Assembly (NCBI GenBank): GCA_021442155.1
Contig: CM038214.1
Location: 142,638,040-142,702,039, forward strand
DNA length: 64,000 nt
Source: Cymbidium sinense
Taxonomy: Eukaryota; Streptophyta; Magnoliopsida; Asparagales; Orchidaceae
Direction: 5' to 3'
Made by a program: the position numbers and the translations under genes
In this document: one piece after another, positions 36,851-47,634 of the stretch
How the letters are laid out: every line of letters begins with the position of its first letter
How positions within the stretch are numbered: the first letter of the stretch is position 1
Notes under the pieces: generated by a model
Seen by the model: the letters and a program-made list of their open reading frames with translations, nothing else
Database searches by the model: none
What the model was told of the DNA's origin: nothing

Positions 36851-38100
36851 AGACAAGTCTTATCCCTTATTAATATTGAACTCATCAAAAGTACTCTCTT
36901 GAAGGGAAGGTTGCCATTCAAGAAGGCGAGGAGTTAGGGTGTACCATTCATGGATTACCTAAATAGGAAAACTACCTCGAGAAGTCCCAAATCATGAAGC
37001 GGTGAACTCTTTCCTCTCTTGTTGATGGTGTCTTGTGATAGTCTTTTTGATCATATGTGGTTACATTATTTTAGAAAAGCACAAAGCCCATAAGATTTGT
37101 GAGAAATACACTCGAGATTATGTGGAGCCAACTAATTGGTCGAAGATGAAAGCCAAGATCAAGAGACTAGGATACTCGGGGTGATGATCAAAGATTGCAT
37201 GGATATATGATTGCGATGCCACCAATGTCAAATACATACGGTGTGGTCTACACCAACCATCCAACATTCTACATCCTACATTGGCATCATGGCCATTGAG
37301 TGTTGTACCCGACATAGTGGTCGATTGATCCTCCTTCTTCCATGGGTCATCATTGTCATCTTAGTGTTCTTGATTACTTTTCCAAAAGGGCAAAGATGAT
37401 TCAGTTCAAAGAGGTCACCACTTAGCATGCCCTCCAGTTTTTTAGGAATCATATCATACATAGGTTTGGAGTGCCTCGATGAATTATATCTGATAATGAT
37501 ACTACATTCAAGTTCACCGAGATCAACAAATTTTCCTGGAGACATAACATAGAATGGAGATATTCTACCACCAACTACTAGATGGAAAATGGCTTAGTAG
37601 AAGACTACAGCAAAACTCCCTTCCAAATACTAAAGATGACACTTGACAATACAATAATTGGCATGAGCAAGTTGAAGCCTTGTGGCTCTCACCACATAGA
37701 ACTCCAACAGTACTCCTTTCTCCTTGGTATGGGTCATTCTACCATTAGAGTCAACTCCCATCACAAAGGATAGTTGTGTATAGCAAGATCACAGGAGAAC
37801 CAAGTTGGGTTAGAAGAGCTTGAAGGTTTGGAGGAGATACGTCAGGGCATGCCAAAACCTTGAGTTGTAGAAAACTAAAATGATTCAACTCACAACAAGT
37901 TGTTATCTAGAGCTTTTCAAGTAGGAGAGCTTATTTTAGTTCTAAGGATCTTGATTGTTGCCCATTGTAAGATGGGAGGTAAGTTTGAACCAACTTGGGA
38001 AGGCCCTTTTCCATAGAGAAGGCTACCAAGGAGGATCTTAATAGCTTATTAATCATAAGGGAGAGCCCAATGCTTTACCGGGCTCTACTTAAAGAAATAT
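36851..38100 (+). pseudogene. Gypsy relic 1 integrase, broken
   Basis: The HHCC zinc-binding part lies at about 37070-37260 (RCHQCQIHTV at 37214). The core follows: DYFSKRAKMIQFKEVTT near 37371, FFRNHIIHRFGVPR near 37437, then SDND with the second catalytic Asp near 37491. NGLVEDYSK near 37588 holds the expected Glu. QILKMTLDNTIIG follows. The C-terminal region ends near 38100 with LYRALLKEIL-like sequence, the usual 'LKKYY' end of pol. Several in-frame stops and shifts are present. Integrase would insert element DNA into the host genome. Confidence 0.82.
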
Positions 38101-40250
38101 TATAAATCATGTTTTAAAAAAATAATCAATGAAAATTCCATTTAAATTCAATCTCTTCCATGTTGAAAGTATTCTTATTTGTGAATCCACCATGATGTGT
38201 TTAGGGTAGGTGTAAGGAACAGGCGGCATCCTATCCTTCATTGAAATACACAAACTACACACAAACATATAAAATACACATATCTTTTTGTCTACTAGTT
38301 GAGATAACTCCCGCATTCACTTAGTAGTACTCTAGGTGGATGTGCTACCTTGTGTGTCACCCTAGTGTACTTCTTGCTTTGGAGGATGTAAGTCCTATGC
38401 TTTCCTTCCTTGCCTTGTACTTGATGAGACTTATTAGTTTGGTAGGCCTTATTGCATGGTTGGTAAGCTACCTCATGTTCTCTTTATTTAAGAGGATGTG
38501 AGTCTACTATGCTTTTTTTCTTGGATTAGCCTTGCACATTGAGGTGAGTATATTTGAGGTTTAGGATAAGTCCCTAGTGGCTCTTTCCCCTCTAACTTCT
38601 AGTCTAGGTCATCCTTCCTCGGGCTCCACTTAGTAGTCTCTAGGTCGGATAGCATATATCTGATAAATATCGATGATCAATTCTTCTTGGAAAGTTGTAA
38701 GCCTACATGCTTTCTTTCTAGATTGATCGTTGCACACTGACGAGCACCTTAGGTTGGTTGGTTCTCACTATATGTAGATACACTCATCTTGTGGATACAC
38801 CTTAGGTTGGTTGGTTCTGCACCTTAGGAAACACTCATGGCATATGTAAGTCTACACTTTCTCCTTGAGTTGGCCACCATTACACTATAGGCTTACTTTT
38901 AGGGGTCAGACCATAACATCTCCCACAGTGGGCACTATATTTGGATTATGTCCTTTGCAACCCCATTTAGACTACCTAGGTTACTATCAGTTGGATAGTT
39001 CCTTTCTAGTAAACCACTGTTGGAGAATCCATCCTATGGATGTGCAGATTCTCCCTAAGTTTAGTAAATTTGAGATAGGTCAAGGCCAACATAGCCCCTT
39101 CTTAGTGTGGTCCCTCGCACACCAATAAGGTCCATGTAAACATATAAATAAAATATATATTCACTTGTGGATTAGGAGGATACCCCTAGTGGTACCTTTT
39201 CTCAAGCGTATCTATCTTTTAGGCGGTCTCAAAACTCCTATAAGAATCATCTACTCTTGAGTTGATATAAGTCCCGGCATTCACTTTCGAGTCATGTAAG
39301 TCGTTTGATTGTTATGCTACCAGGTCACTAGCGGTTGTTCCCTACTTTAGAAGATGAAAGTTGGCTTCTACCTTCTTCCTAAGCATTATTGCAGGAAAGG
39401 CAACCCTTAGGTTGGCTAGCTTTACATGATAGAATATCCTTTTGGATTTGTAAATTTGAGATAGGAAGTCAATAGCCCCTTCTTATGGGTCCATCCCACA
39501 CCAACATGGTCCATAAATTAAATCTATCAAATTTGGTGAGCTCACATCCCTAGCGGATATGCCCTTAATTAGAAATCAATCTAAACCAAACAAAAAATAT
39601 CAAATCACATGAAATTAAGATAAAATTATTCTTGAATATTTTTGAGTTGACATAAGTCCCCAGGGGCATTCACTCAATAGTCGCCCTAGGTCAGATTCAA
39701 TTTGTTATGCATCCAACAGGTCACCCCAGCGGTTGTTCCTCTCTTTGGAAGATGTAAGTTTGCTACACCTTCTTCTTAGCATATTGCACACTAAAGGCAA
39801 CCCTTAGGTTGCTAGCTCTACCCCCATAGTAGACTATCCTTTAGATTTGTAAACGGTAGGTCAAGGTTGATATAGCCCCTTCTCATTGGGTCTATCACAC
39901 ACCAATAGGGTCCATATATTAACTCAGATTAAATTAAACCCATTTGATTTTCCCTAATGGAGTTAAATCAAACCCTTCTTCTCAATGGAGCCCCAAATCA
40001 TATATAAACAAGTCAAGCAAACAAATCAAATTCAAAACCAACCTCCCTAGTGGATCCAACTTAAACCAAGTCCCCTAGTAGAGTACAAATCAAAGAAATC
40101 CAAACAAATTCTTATCCTATATATCCCCAAACAAATCTGAAATCAAACTCAAATCCCAATCCCATGATAGCAGAACTTGCTTTGTGGAAGGTTCATATAC
40201 CCAATCCCTAGTGGTGGAATATATCTACAGATATGCCTCACATCAATTAA
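38101..40250 (+). other. 3' non-coding region of gypsy relic 1 with tandem repeats of about 390 bp
   Basis: No sustained frame. A repeat of about 390 bp is visible: blocks 'catagccccttctt' and 'cacaccaat' recur at about 39090, 39465 and 39870, and 'gagttgatataagtcccggcatt' at 39256 recurs at 39645 in altered form. A less similar copy starts near 38297. Further right (39960-40330) short phrases such as 'ccctagtgga' and 'ccccaatgga' repeat. Tandem repeats in the 3' untranslated region are a known habit of Tat/Ogre elements. An A-rich tract at 40249-40262 could be a remnant near an LTR, but I find no LTR pair. Confidence 0.65.
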
Positions 40251-40449
40251 AAAAAAAATAAATTAAAGTCAATTCGATCTTAATCCCCAATGGATTATAG
40301 ATTTTTATGCCCAATGGATCTTTTTTCCATAAAAAAAATTCAAACCTTATCCCCAACATATTTTCCTTTTTTATGCCGTCAACATAGACCCCTCACATGT
40401 CATGTCCAATGCATGTTTGATCCCTAAGATCTCCCTATGTCCTTGACAT

Positions 40450-41850
40450 GGAATTCTCAATCTTATTTTTTTTTCTTATGCACACCTTTAATACTTCAAC
40501 CAAAATCTAATAATGTATTCATTCAAATTACATCATCTTAACATTGTAATTAACATTTTATGATTGGTGATGGTGCAATCTCAAACTAACTATACAATAT
40601 CATGCTAAACATATTATAGTGTGAATTAACACATATATGATGTCTATATTTTAAATATAAAAAGTTTCTCAAAATATGAATAATGTTCATTTTGGATGTA
40701 AAATTATTAATTTTCTATTAGAAATGGTAATAAAATAGCATAATTTTGGTGTTGCTTCTTAGTGTGTCTTTGTGAATTTGGCCAAATCCTTCCATCTCAA
40801 CCTTCAAATTAATAGTTTTATGAGTTTTGACCCATTGTATTATAACAAAAGTAAAATATACTAAAATGTACAATAACATTTAGTAACACACCACCACATT
40901 CATATATGTGACATTATATTGTTATGTACATTATTTTTTAATAAGCTTTCATATAATATATTATCTTACATTACACCTTAAAATGAATCACTTTAAGCAA
41001 AAAATTATAAAATTTGGTTGAAAAATGAACATTTATTTTGGATGCAAAATTCCATTCTTTTGATTAAATGACACACCATAGCACACCCCAGTGATGTTTC
41101 CTAAAGCTTTCCTTAAATTTGGTCAAATCCCATCATCTCAGCCTAAAAATCAGTAATTTAATAAATTATACGAGTACAAACTCAACCACATCTTACTATA
41201 ACAAACTAAAATATGCTAAACAACAAGTAGTAATACATAATAGTATGCTATAATGCATGATGCTACACTATGTTATGGCATCTATATTATAATACACTAT
41301 ACATATTATATTATATTTATTGCATATCACATCACAAGGGATTACTTATGATAAAATCATAAAATTAGTCTAAACAATAAAAACTTATATATTTTAGTCA
41401 TATCACTTACATATTTTAAATTGAAATAATATATTATGATGCCATGCTCTACCAAATTCCACCATTTTAAAGTCTAAATCAATATTTTTATAAATAATGC
41501 TAGCGTAGGCTCATTTGCATGATTGTAAAATACTAAAAGAATTTAAAATGTACTGAATAATATATTATGATATATGATGTTATACTATGCTACAACATAT
41601 AATATTTATTTTGAACATAAAATCTTACATTTTAGACTACAAGTGGTGTAGCACACCTTTGGTACTACAACTAATTCCACTTCACATAAAACAAATTTCA
41701 TCATGATTTATTAAATCAATATTTTTATGATTTATATTAATAGACTATATAGCACAATACCATAATATACTAAAACATTTCAAAACATCTTATAACCTCC
41801 AAAACATCACTACATGCTCAAATATATGATCCTATAATATATGGTATTAT
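40450..41850. repeat. Satellite-like A/T-rich repeat, unit about 340 bp
   Basis: Blocks return at a regular distance. 'cattttggatgtaaaatt' at about 40690 recurs as 'ttattttggatgcaaaatt' at about 41037, and a weaker form occurs near 41604 ('ttattttgaacataaaatc'). 'tttggccaaatcc' at about 40778 recurs as 'tttggtcaaatccc' at 41117. The spacing is about 340-347 bp for the first two units; later units are shorter and worn. Short words made of TATAATAT, CATAATA and ACACCA are common. No reading frame. It resembles a degenerate tandem satellite and lies between the gypsy relic and the telomere-like array. Confidence 0.6.
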
Positions 41851-41984
41851 AATATGATTTAGGGTTAGGTTTTGGGTATTCAAATCTCTAATAGTCAAGG
41901 AAAGTCTCTTGAAGACATTTTCTTAGCTTCCATAACTATGTTAGGATTAGGTCATTTTTAGATCTACTCTAATGACATCTTTAT
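41851..41984. other. Unassigned transition sequence
   Basis: About 130 bases that are neither satellite-like nor telomere-like, starting just after a telomere-like word near 41855. No gene or known element is recognised. Confidence 0.5.
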
Positions 41985-42384
41985 TTAAGATTTAAGGTTT
42001 AGGTTTTATGGTTAGGGTTTAGGGTTTAGGGTTTGGGGTTTAGGATTCAGGGTTTAGGGTTGTAGGTTTAAGGGTTTAAAGTTTATAGTTTAGGGTTTAG
42101 GGTTTAGGGTTTAGGGTTTAGGGTTTAGGGTTTAGGGTTTAAGGTTTTAGGGTTTAGGGTTTAGGGTTTATAATTAAGGGTATAGGGTATAAGATTTAGG
42201 TTTAGGGTTTAGGGTTTAAGATTTAGGGTTTAGGTTTAGTGTTTAGGGTTTAGGTTTTAGGTTTTAGGGTTTAAGGTTTAGAGTTTAGGGTTTAGGGTTT
42301 AGTGTTTAGGTTTTAGGTTTATGGTTTAAGTTTTAGTTTATGATTTTAGGTTTAGGGTTTAGGGTTTAAGGTTTAAGGTTTTTT
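41985..42384 (+). repeat. Telomere-like array, heptamer-rich
   Basis: One of the best preserved heptamer stretches in the window: nine consecutive TTTAGGG-type units around 42078-42145, with scattered variants on both sides. It leads into the A-run end of GRP fragment 5. Confidence 0.9.
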
Positions 42385-42826
42385 TAATAGAGAATAAATT
42401 CAAATTCAACATTTCTTCTTTTTTGATTTCATCAACCAAGTAGCACCCAAGTTTTTAAGACATAAAGTGATGATAAAAAATGATCACCAATAGAACAAAT
42501 AAAAAATCCTAGATAAGTAGAACCATCTTTATAAAAAGACACAGTTCCATAAGTAGTAGATCAGATCGACTATTTTTTAATTTCTCCAGTTCCCATCAGA
42601 ACCTCCCCCACCTCTTGAGTAGCGGGATCTACCATCATATCCATGATCTCTCCCTCACCACCACCAATTTTAGCCTTCCTCCTCCCCTCCATAGCCCTAC
42701 TCCAACAATCACCTCCATATCCACCGCACCTCCAGTTCCCCACCACTTGATAATGCCTTAGCCTCCTTTGCTAGATCTGGTGACTAGTAGGGTGATGTTC
42801 TTGTCATCAAGGTTATACCCATTCTT
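42385..42826 (-). pseudogene. GRP fragment 5
   Basis: A full-length member of the fragment family, about 440 bp. From the minus strand it has the NGQNL-type RRM end, the Gly-rich tail (coded by runs of CCACC/CCTCC on the plus strand at 42655-42740), the C-terminal RYSR-type end, the 3' UTR, and an A-run of seven that abuts the telomere-like array. It is not open in one frame. It lies directly left of LINE D, with about 100 bases of telomere-like sequence between. Confidence 0.76.
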
Positions 42827-42927
42827 AGGCTTTAGGGTTTAGGGTTTAGGGTTAGTTTATGGTTTAGGGTTTAGGGTTTTGGGTTTAAAGTTTAGGATTG
42901 TAGGTTTTATGGTTTAGGGTTTTTTTT
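42827..42927 (+). repeat. Telomere-like spacer between GRP 5 and LINE D
   Basis: About 100 bases of TTTAGGG variants ending in a T-run that corresponds to the poly(A) tail of LINE D. Confidence 0.85.
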
Positions 42928-43698
42928 AGAGAACCCCATGTGAGAATTTTATTGCCACATAAAGGGGTTACAATATCCTTAAGAGGGATAAACTCAAGAA
43001 CTACTATCAAATAGCTATAATCACTAGAGGTGAATCTATCTAAGTACAAATAAAATAAAAGGAAAAAAGAAAAGCGAAAAGAAAACAATAAGATATACAA
43101 AAGTAGAGGAGGACTTCAACAAAGCTTGAGAAGATGAGAGAAGTATTTTTCCACCTCCATAGAAGGAACCTATAGGAAATAACATAGAACCCAAACTAGA
43201 AGAAGGAATTAGCACAAGTAAGAGATACAAACAAAATTAACTAAAAAATAAATGAAAGTGTGAAATTTAGAAGTGTGTGAAGGAAAGCTCTCAGCGTGAG
43301 AATGGGCGAAACATGAGCATCAAACTTCAAAGGAAGGGTTACATCCAAGTGCTAGCCAAATTATGGTGAAATCATCCACCATCATAGCTTACATACTTGG
43401 GGAAGGCGGTTGCCACTTGGATGAAAATCATATGATCTTTAATACACATACCAAGCAATAGCAAAATACACTCTAGAATGAAAGGAAACACTATGGCAAG
43501 GGATGCCACCAATCCCTTGTGAGAAGCATCACTAAGTATTCCACCATAGCATGAGAATGAATAGCCAAACTAGATGAAACATCAAGGCAAACAAAACACC
43601 CCATAGTGATGAAAGCAGGTAACAACCACCTATTAATAGCTAGATCATAACAATAATTTTATAGGTCTAATAGAGCCAAGTAACCTTGTAATATGAAT
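42928..43698 (-). mobile_element. LINE D: 5'-truncated LINE 3' end, sister of LINE C
   Basis: Closely similar over its whole length to LINE C (10589-11466): same terminal block (AGAGAACCCCATG), same internal order ('cacctccatagaaggaa', 'ccaccaatcccttgt', 'cacctattaatagctagat') and the same 5' truncation at 'taatatgaa' beside TTTAGGG repeats. It has more short deletions than C, mostly of 2-10 bases. The shared truncation shows that C and D descend from one insertion that was later duplicated together with array sequence. Confidence 0.84.
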
Positions 43699-44782
43699 AG
43701 GGTTTAGGGTTTAGGGTTTAGGTTTAGGGTTTTAGGGTTTTAGGGTTTAGGGTTTAGGTTTAGGTTTAGGGTTTAGGGTTTAGGGTTTATGGTTTAGGGT
43801 TTAGTGTTTAGGGTTTATGGTTTAGGATTTAAGGTTTAGGATTTTTTTTAAATAAAGTAAACCGAAAGGTTTAGGTTTGTTTAGTTTATTTTTATTTATT
43901 TTTAATTTATTGAATTTTTATTTTATTTACTTTTATTTTTTATTTTACTTAGTTTTAGTTTATTTTAGGTTTATTTATTTTAGTTTGGTTTTTATTTAGT
44001 TTATTTTTTTGAGTTTAGGTTTATTTTTTTAGTTGAGTTTTATTTTTATTTTGTTTTTTAGTTTTAGGTTTTATTTTTTTATTTTTTGGTTTAGGTTTAG
44101 GTTTTTATTTTATTTTATTAGGATTAAATTTTAGGTTTTTATTTTAGGTTTATTTTAAGGATTTACTTTTTTACTTCAGGTTTAGGTTTATTTTAGTTTA
44201 TTTTTATATTTAGTTTAGGTTTAGGTTTATGTTTACTTTATTTTAGGTTTAGGTTTAGGTTTTATTTATTTTAGTTTAGTTTATTTTAGTTTAGGTTTAG
44301 GTTTATTTTATTCTTATTTTAGGTTTAGGTTTTTTTGTTTAGGGTTTAGGTATTATTTTATTTATTTTTAGGTTTTATTTTTAGGTTTAGGTTTTATTTA
44401 GTTTTTATTTTATTTTATTTTAGGTTTAGTTTTTTTTTTAATTTTTTAGTTTAGTTTAGGTTTTATTTATTTTATTTTAGTTTAGTTTTTTATTTTTATT
44501 TTATTTTCTTTTTAGGTTTAGGTTTAAGTTTAGGTTTTATTTTATTTTTTTATTTTTAATAAATTTTTTATTTTATTTTAGTTTAGGTTCTTTAATATAT
44601 TTTATTTTTAGGTTTTATTTAGTTTATGTTTAGGGTTTTAGCTTTTTAGGGTTTAGGGTTTAGGGTTTAGTATTTATGGTTAGTTTAGGGTTTAGGGTTT
44701 AGGGTTTATGGTTTAGGGTTTAGGGTTTAGGGTTTAGGTTTTAGGTTTAGGGTTTAAGTTTTAGTTTAGGGTTTAAGGTTTT
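43699..44782 (+). repeat. Telomere-like composite array, one monomer
   Basis: Heptamers at 43699-43845, the landmark at about 43848 (AAATAAAGTAAACC), T/A-rich spacer to about 44630, and heptamers again to GRP fragment 6. The length of about 1.08 kb equals one monomer and gives a clear view of its structure. Confidence 0.9.
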
Positions 44783-45217
44783 TTAATAGAGAATAAATTC
44801 ATATTCAACATTTCTTCTTTTTGCTTTCATCAACCAGTAGCACCCAGTTTCTAAGACACAAGGCGACATAGATAAAAAATGAAACATAGAAAAAAACCTA
44901 GATAACTAGAACCATCTCTTATAAAGACACAATTCCATAAGCATCAGTCGGATCGACCATTCTTGGTTCTCGGTTCCCATCATAACCACCCAGGCCTCTC
45001 AGTAGCGGATCCTCCATCATATCCCATCTCTCCCTGCCACCACCATGGCTATAAGCTCCTCCACCTCCATAACCACCATTGCTTGACCACCACCTCCATA
45101 TCCACACCTCCAGATCCACCAACACCCTACATAACCACCAGCCTCCACCTTAGCCTCCACCGTAGGCTAGAGCTTGGTTGATGGTGATGTTCCTACCGTC
45201 AAGGTTATGCCCATTTT
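44783..45217 (-). pseudogene. GRP fragment 6
   Basis: The minus strand has the Gly-rich tail (GGYGGGGAYSHGGGRER in the frame at 44919-45125), then pieces of the SDGN end in a shifted frame, and a 3' UTR with an A-run at 44777-44782. The RRM-side end is 'ggcataaccttgacggtagg' (minus strand), corresponding to (N)LDGR, but the junction with telomere repeat has lost a few bases compared with other copies. The partial open frame is a leftover of the gene and is not evidence that it is expressed. Confidence 0.76.
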
Positions 45218-47192
45218 ATGGTTTAGGTTTATTAGGTTTTATGGTTTAGGTTTATTTTTTAATTTATTTAGTTACTTTAGGTTTAGGTTTAGGGTTTAGG
45301 GTTTAGGGTTAGGGTTTAGGGTTTAGGGTTTAAGGTTTAGGGTTTTGACTTTATGGTTTATGCTTTTAGGGCTTAGGGTTTAGGGTTTAGGGTTTTAGTT
45401 TAGGGTTTACGGTCATGGTTTAGGGTTTAGGTTTTAGGGTTTAGGTTTTAGGGTTTAGGGCTTAGGGTTTTTTTTTTAAATTAAGTAAACTCATAGGTTT
45501 AAGTTAATTTAGTTTATTTTTTATTTATTTTATTTTTTTTGTTTTTATTTAAGTATATTTTTTATTTTTATTTAGTTTAATTGATTTATTTTATGTTTAT
45601 TTATTTTTTTAGTTTAGGTTTTTTTTCTTTTTTAGTTTATTTTAGGTTTAGGTTTAGGTTTATGCTTATTTTTAGTTTAATTTATTTTACTTTATCTTTA
45701 AGGTTTAGGTTTTTATTTTATTTTAGGTTTAGGTTTATTTTTATTTTATTTTTTTGGTTTAGGTTTTATTTTATTTTATTTTAGGTTTATTTTATTTTTT
45801 ATTATTTTAGTTTTAATTTATTTAGTTTTTTTAGTTTAGTTTATTTTAGTTTAGGTTTAGGTTTATTTATTTTTATTTTTTAGGTTTATTTTTTTTTATT
45901 TTTTTATTTTATTTTTATTTTATTTTTAGGTTTTGGTTTATTTAGGTTTAGATTTTAATTTTAGATTTTTATTTTATTTTATTTTTTTATTTTTTATTTA
46001 GGTTTAGTTTTTTTATTTATTTTATTTTAGGTTTTTTATTTTATTTAGGTTTATTTTTTTTTAGTTTAGGTTTAGGTTTAGATTTTATTTTAAGGTTTTA
46101 GGTTTTAGGTTTATTTTATTTTATTTTTAATTTTAGGTTTAGGGTTTAAGGTTTAGGTTTAGGTTTTAGGTTAGGTTTAGGGTTAAGTGTTATAGGTTTA
46201 GGGTTTAGGGTTAGTTTTAGGGTTTAGGGTTTAGGGCAAGGGTTTTTTTTTTAAATTATGTAAAGTCATAGTTTAGGTTATTTTAGTTTATTTAGTTAAT
46301 TTTTAATTTATTTTAGTTTGTTTTATTTTTAAATTTTATTAGGCTTATTTTTATTTTTATTTAGTTTAGTTTATTTATTTCAGTTATTTTAATTTTTTAG
46401 GTTTTGGTTTATATTTTTATTTTATTTTTTTTAGGTTTAGGTTTATTTTATTTTAGTTTATTTTTTTTTTTATTTTTTATTTTAGTTTATTTTTATTTTA
46501 GTTTATTTATTTTATTTAGGTTTAGGTTTTAGGTTTATTTTAGGTTTATTTAGGTTTTATTATTTTAGTTTAGTTTATTTTAGTTTTTATTTTTAATTTT
46601 TTTGGTTTATTTTATTTTATTTTAGGTTTAGTTTTTTAGTTTAGGTTTAGTTTTATTTTATTTATTTTAGGTTTTTATTTTAGGTTTATTTTATAGGTTT
46701 AGGTTTTATTTAGTTTTTATTTTAATTTATTTTTTAGGTTTTTTTATTTTTTTATTTTATTTAGTTTATATTTTATTTAGGTTTTTTATTTTTTAGTTTA
46801 GTTTAGGTTTTATTTATTTTTATTTAGTTTAGTTTTTATTTTATAATTTTTTTTTTTAGGTTTAAGTTTAGTTTAGGTTTAGTTTTAGGTTTTAATTTAG
46901 GTTTTATTTTTATTTTTATTTGTTTATTTTAAATTGGTTCAGGTTTATTTATTTATTTTATTTTTAGGTTTTATTTAGTTTAGGTTTAGGTTTTTAACTT
47001 TTTAAGGTTTAGTTGAGGGATTAGGGTTTAGGGTTTAGGGTTTGGGGTTTAGGGTTTAGGGTTTAAGGTTTGGGGTTTAGGATTTAGGGTTCAGGGTTTA
47101 GGGTTTAGCTTTTAGGGTTTAGGGTTTATGGTTTAGGTTTTAGGTCAATTATTCAGGTTTTAGTTTAGGGTTTTGGATTTTTGGTATTTTTT
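45218..47192 (+). repeat. Telomere-like composite array, two monomers
   Basis: Landmarks at about 45479 and 46251 (0.77 kb apart). Heptamer zones lie at 45270-45470, 46135-46245 and 47000-47130, with T/A-rich spacer between them. The 67-codon plus-strand frame at 45581-45784 is only low-complexity F/R/I translation of the spacer. Confidence 0.88.
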
Positions 47193-47634
47193 TAATATTG
47201 AATAAATTTACATTCAATGTTTCTTCTTTTTGATTTTATCAACCAAGTAACACACGAAGTTTTCTAAGACACAAGCGACGACATTGATAAAAATTGAGCA
47301 TACGCAGAGCAAATCAAAAAGCTTAGATAGCTAGAACCATCTACTAAAGACATAGTTTCATAAATAGCTGATTGGATAGGTTGTTCTTAAGTTTCTCTAG
47401 TTCCCATCAGAACCACCCTGGCCTCTCGAGTAGCGGGATCCAACAACATATCCCTTATCTTCCCCTTTGCCACCACCACAGCTGTAACCTCCATTTCTCC
47501 TCCTGCCTCCATAACCACCACCTCCAAATCCACCAGCACATAGATCCCCACCACCAGATGATCGCCTCCACCTTAGCCTCCATTGATCTAAGCGAGCAGT
47601 GAGGTGATGTTCAGTCAAAGTTCTACCCATTCTT
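47193..47634 (-). pseudogene. GRP fragment 7, best preserved reading frame
   Basis: The frame from 47630 to 47397 stays open and shows the gene's identity best. An RRM end resembling NG-NL--RNIT is followed by DQWRLRWRR (shifted), then GGFGGGGYGGRRRNGGYS, CGGGKGEDKGY and the C-terminus SRYSRGQGGSDGN. The expected last residues WRN are lost because TGG reads TAG at 47397-47399; the RN codons follow it. A 3' UTR of about 200 bases and an A-run follow. GRP7-like proteins usually end in this kind of Gly/Tyr/Arg tail. The RRM start is missing, so it could not bind RNA normally. Confidence 0.82.

Larger units (their letters stand above)
29977..40250 (+). mobile_element. Gypsy relic 1 (Tat/Ogre-like), plus strand, gag not found
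   Basis: A degraded Ty3/gypsy element. From left to right it holds 3.9 kb of non-coding sequence, a protease end, RT, RNase H, a second RNase H, integrase, then about 2.1 kb of 3' non-coding sequence with tandem repeats. The second RNase H between RNase H and integrase is the mark of the Tat/Ogre branch. I find no gag-like reading frame before the protease and cannot demonstrate matching LTRs at the two ends. The left boundary near 29977 interrupts GRP fragment 4; the right boundary is uncertain. Positions 29977-37265 are homologous in inverted orientation to 56165-63965. Confidence 0.82.

Noticed and set aside
38865..39128. Plus-strand frame of 87 codons as a gene
   Set aside because: It lies in the tandem-repeat region after pol, shares sequence with neighbouring repeat units that are not open, and has no recognisable domain.
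44919..45181. A functional small glycine-rich protein gene
   Set aside because: It is one of nine truncated GRP fragments without an RRM start and with a mixed reading frame.
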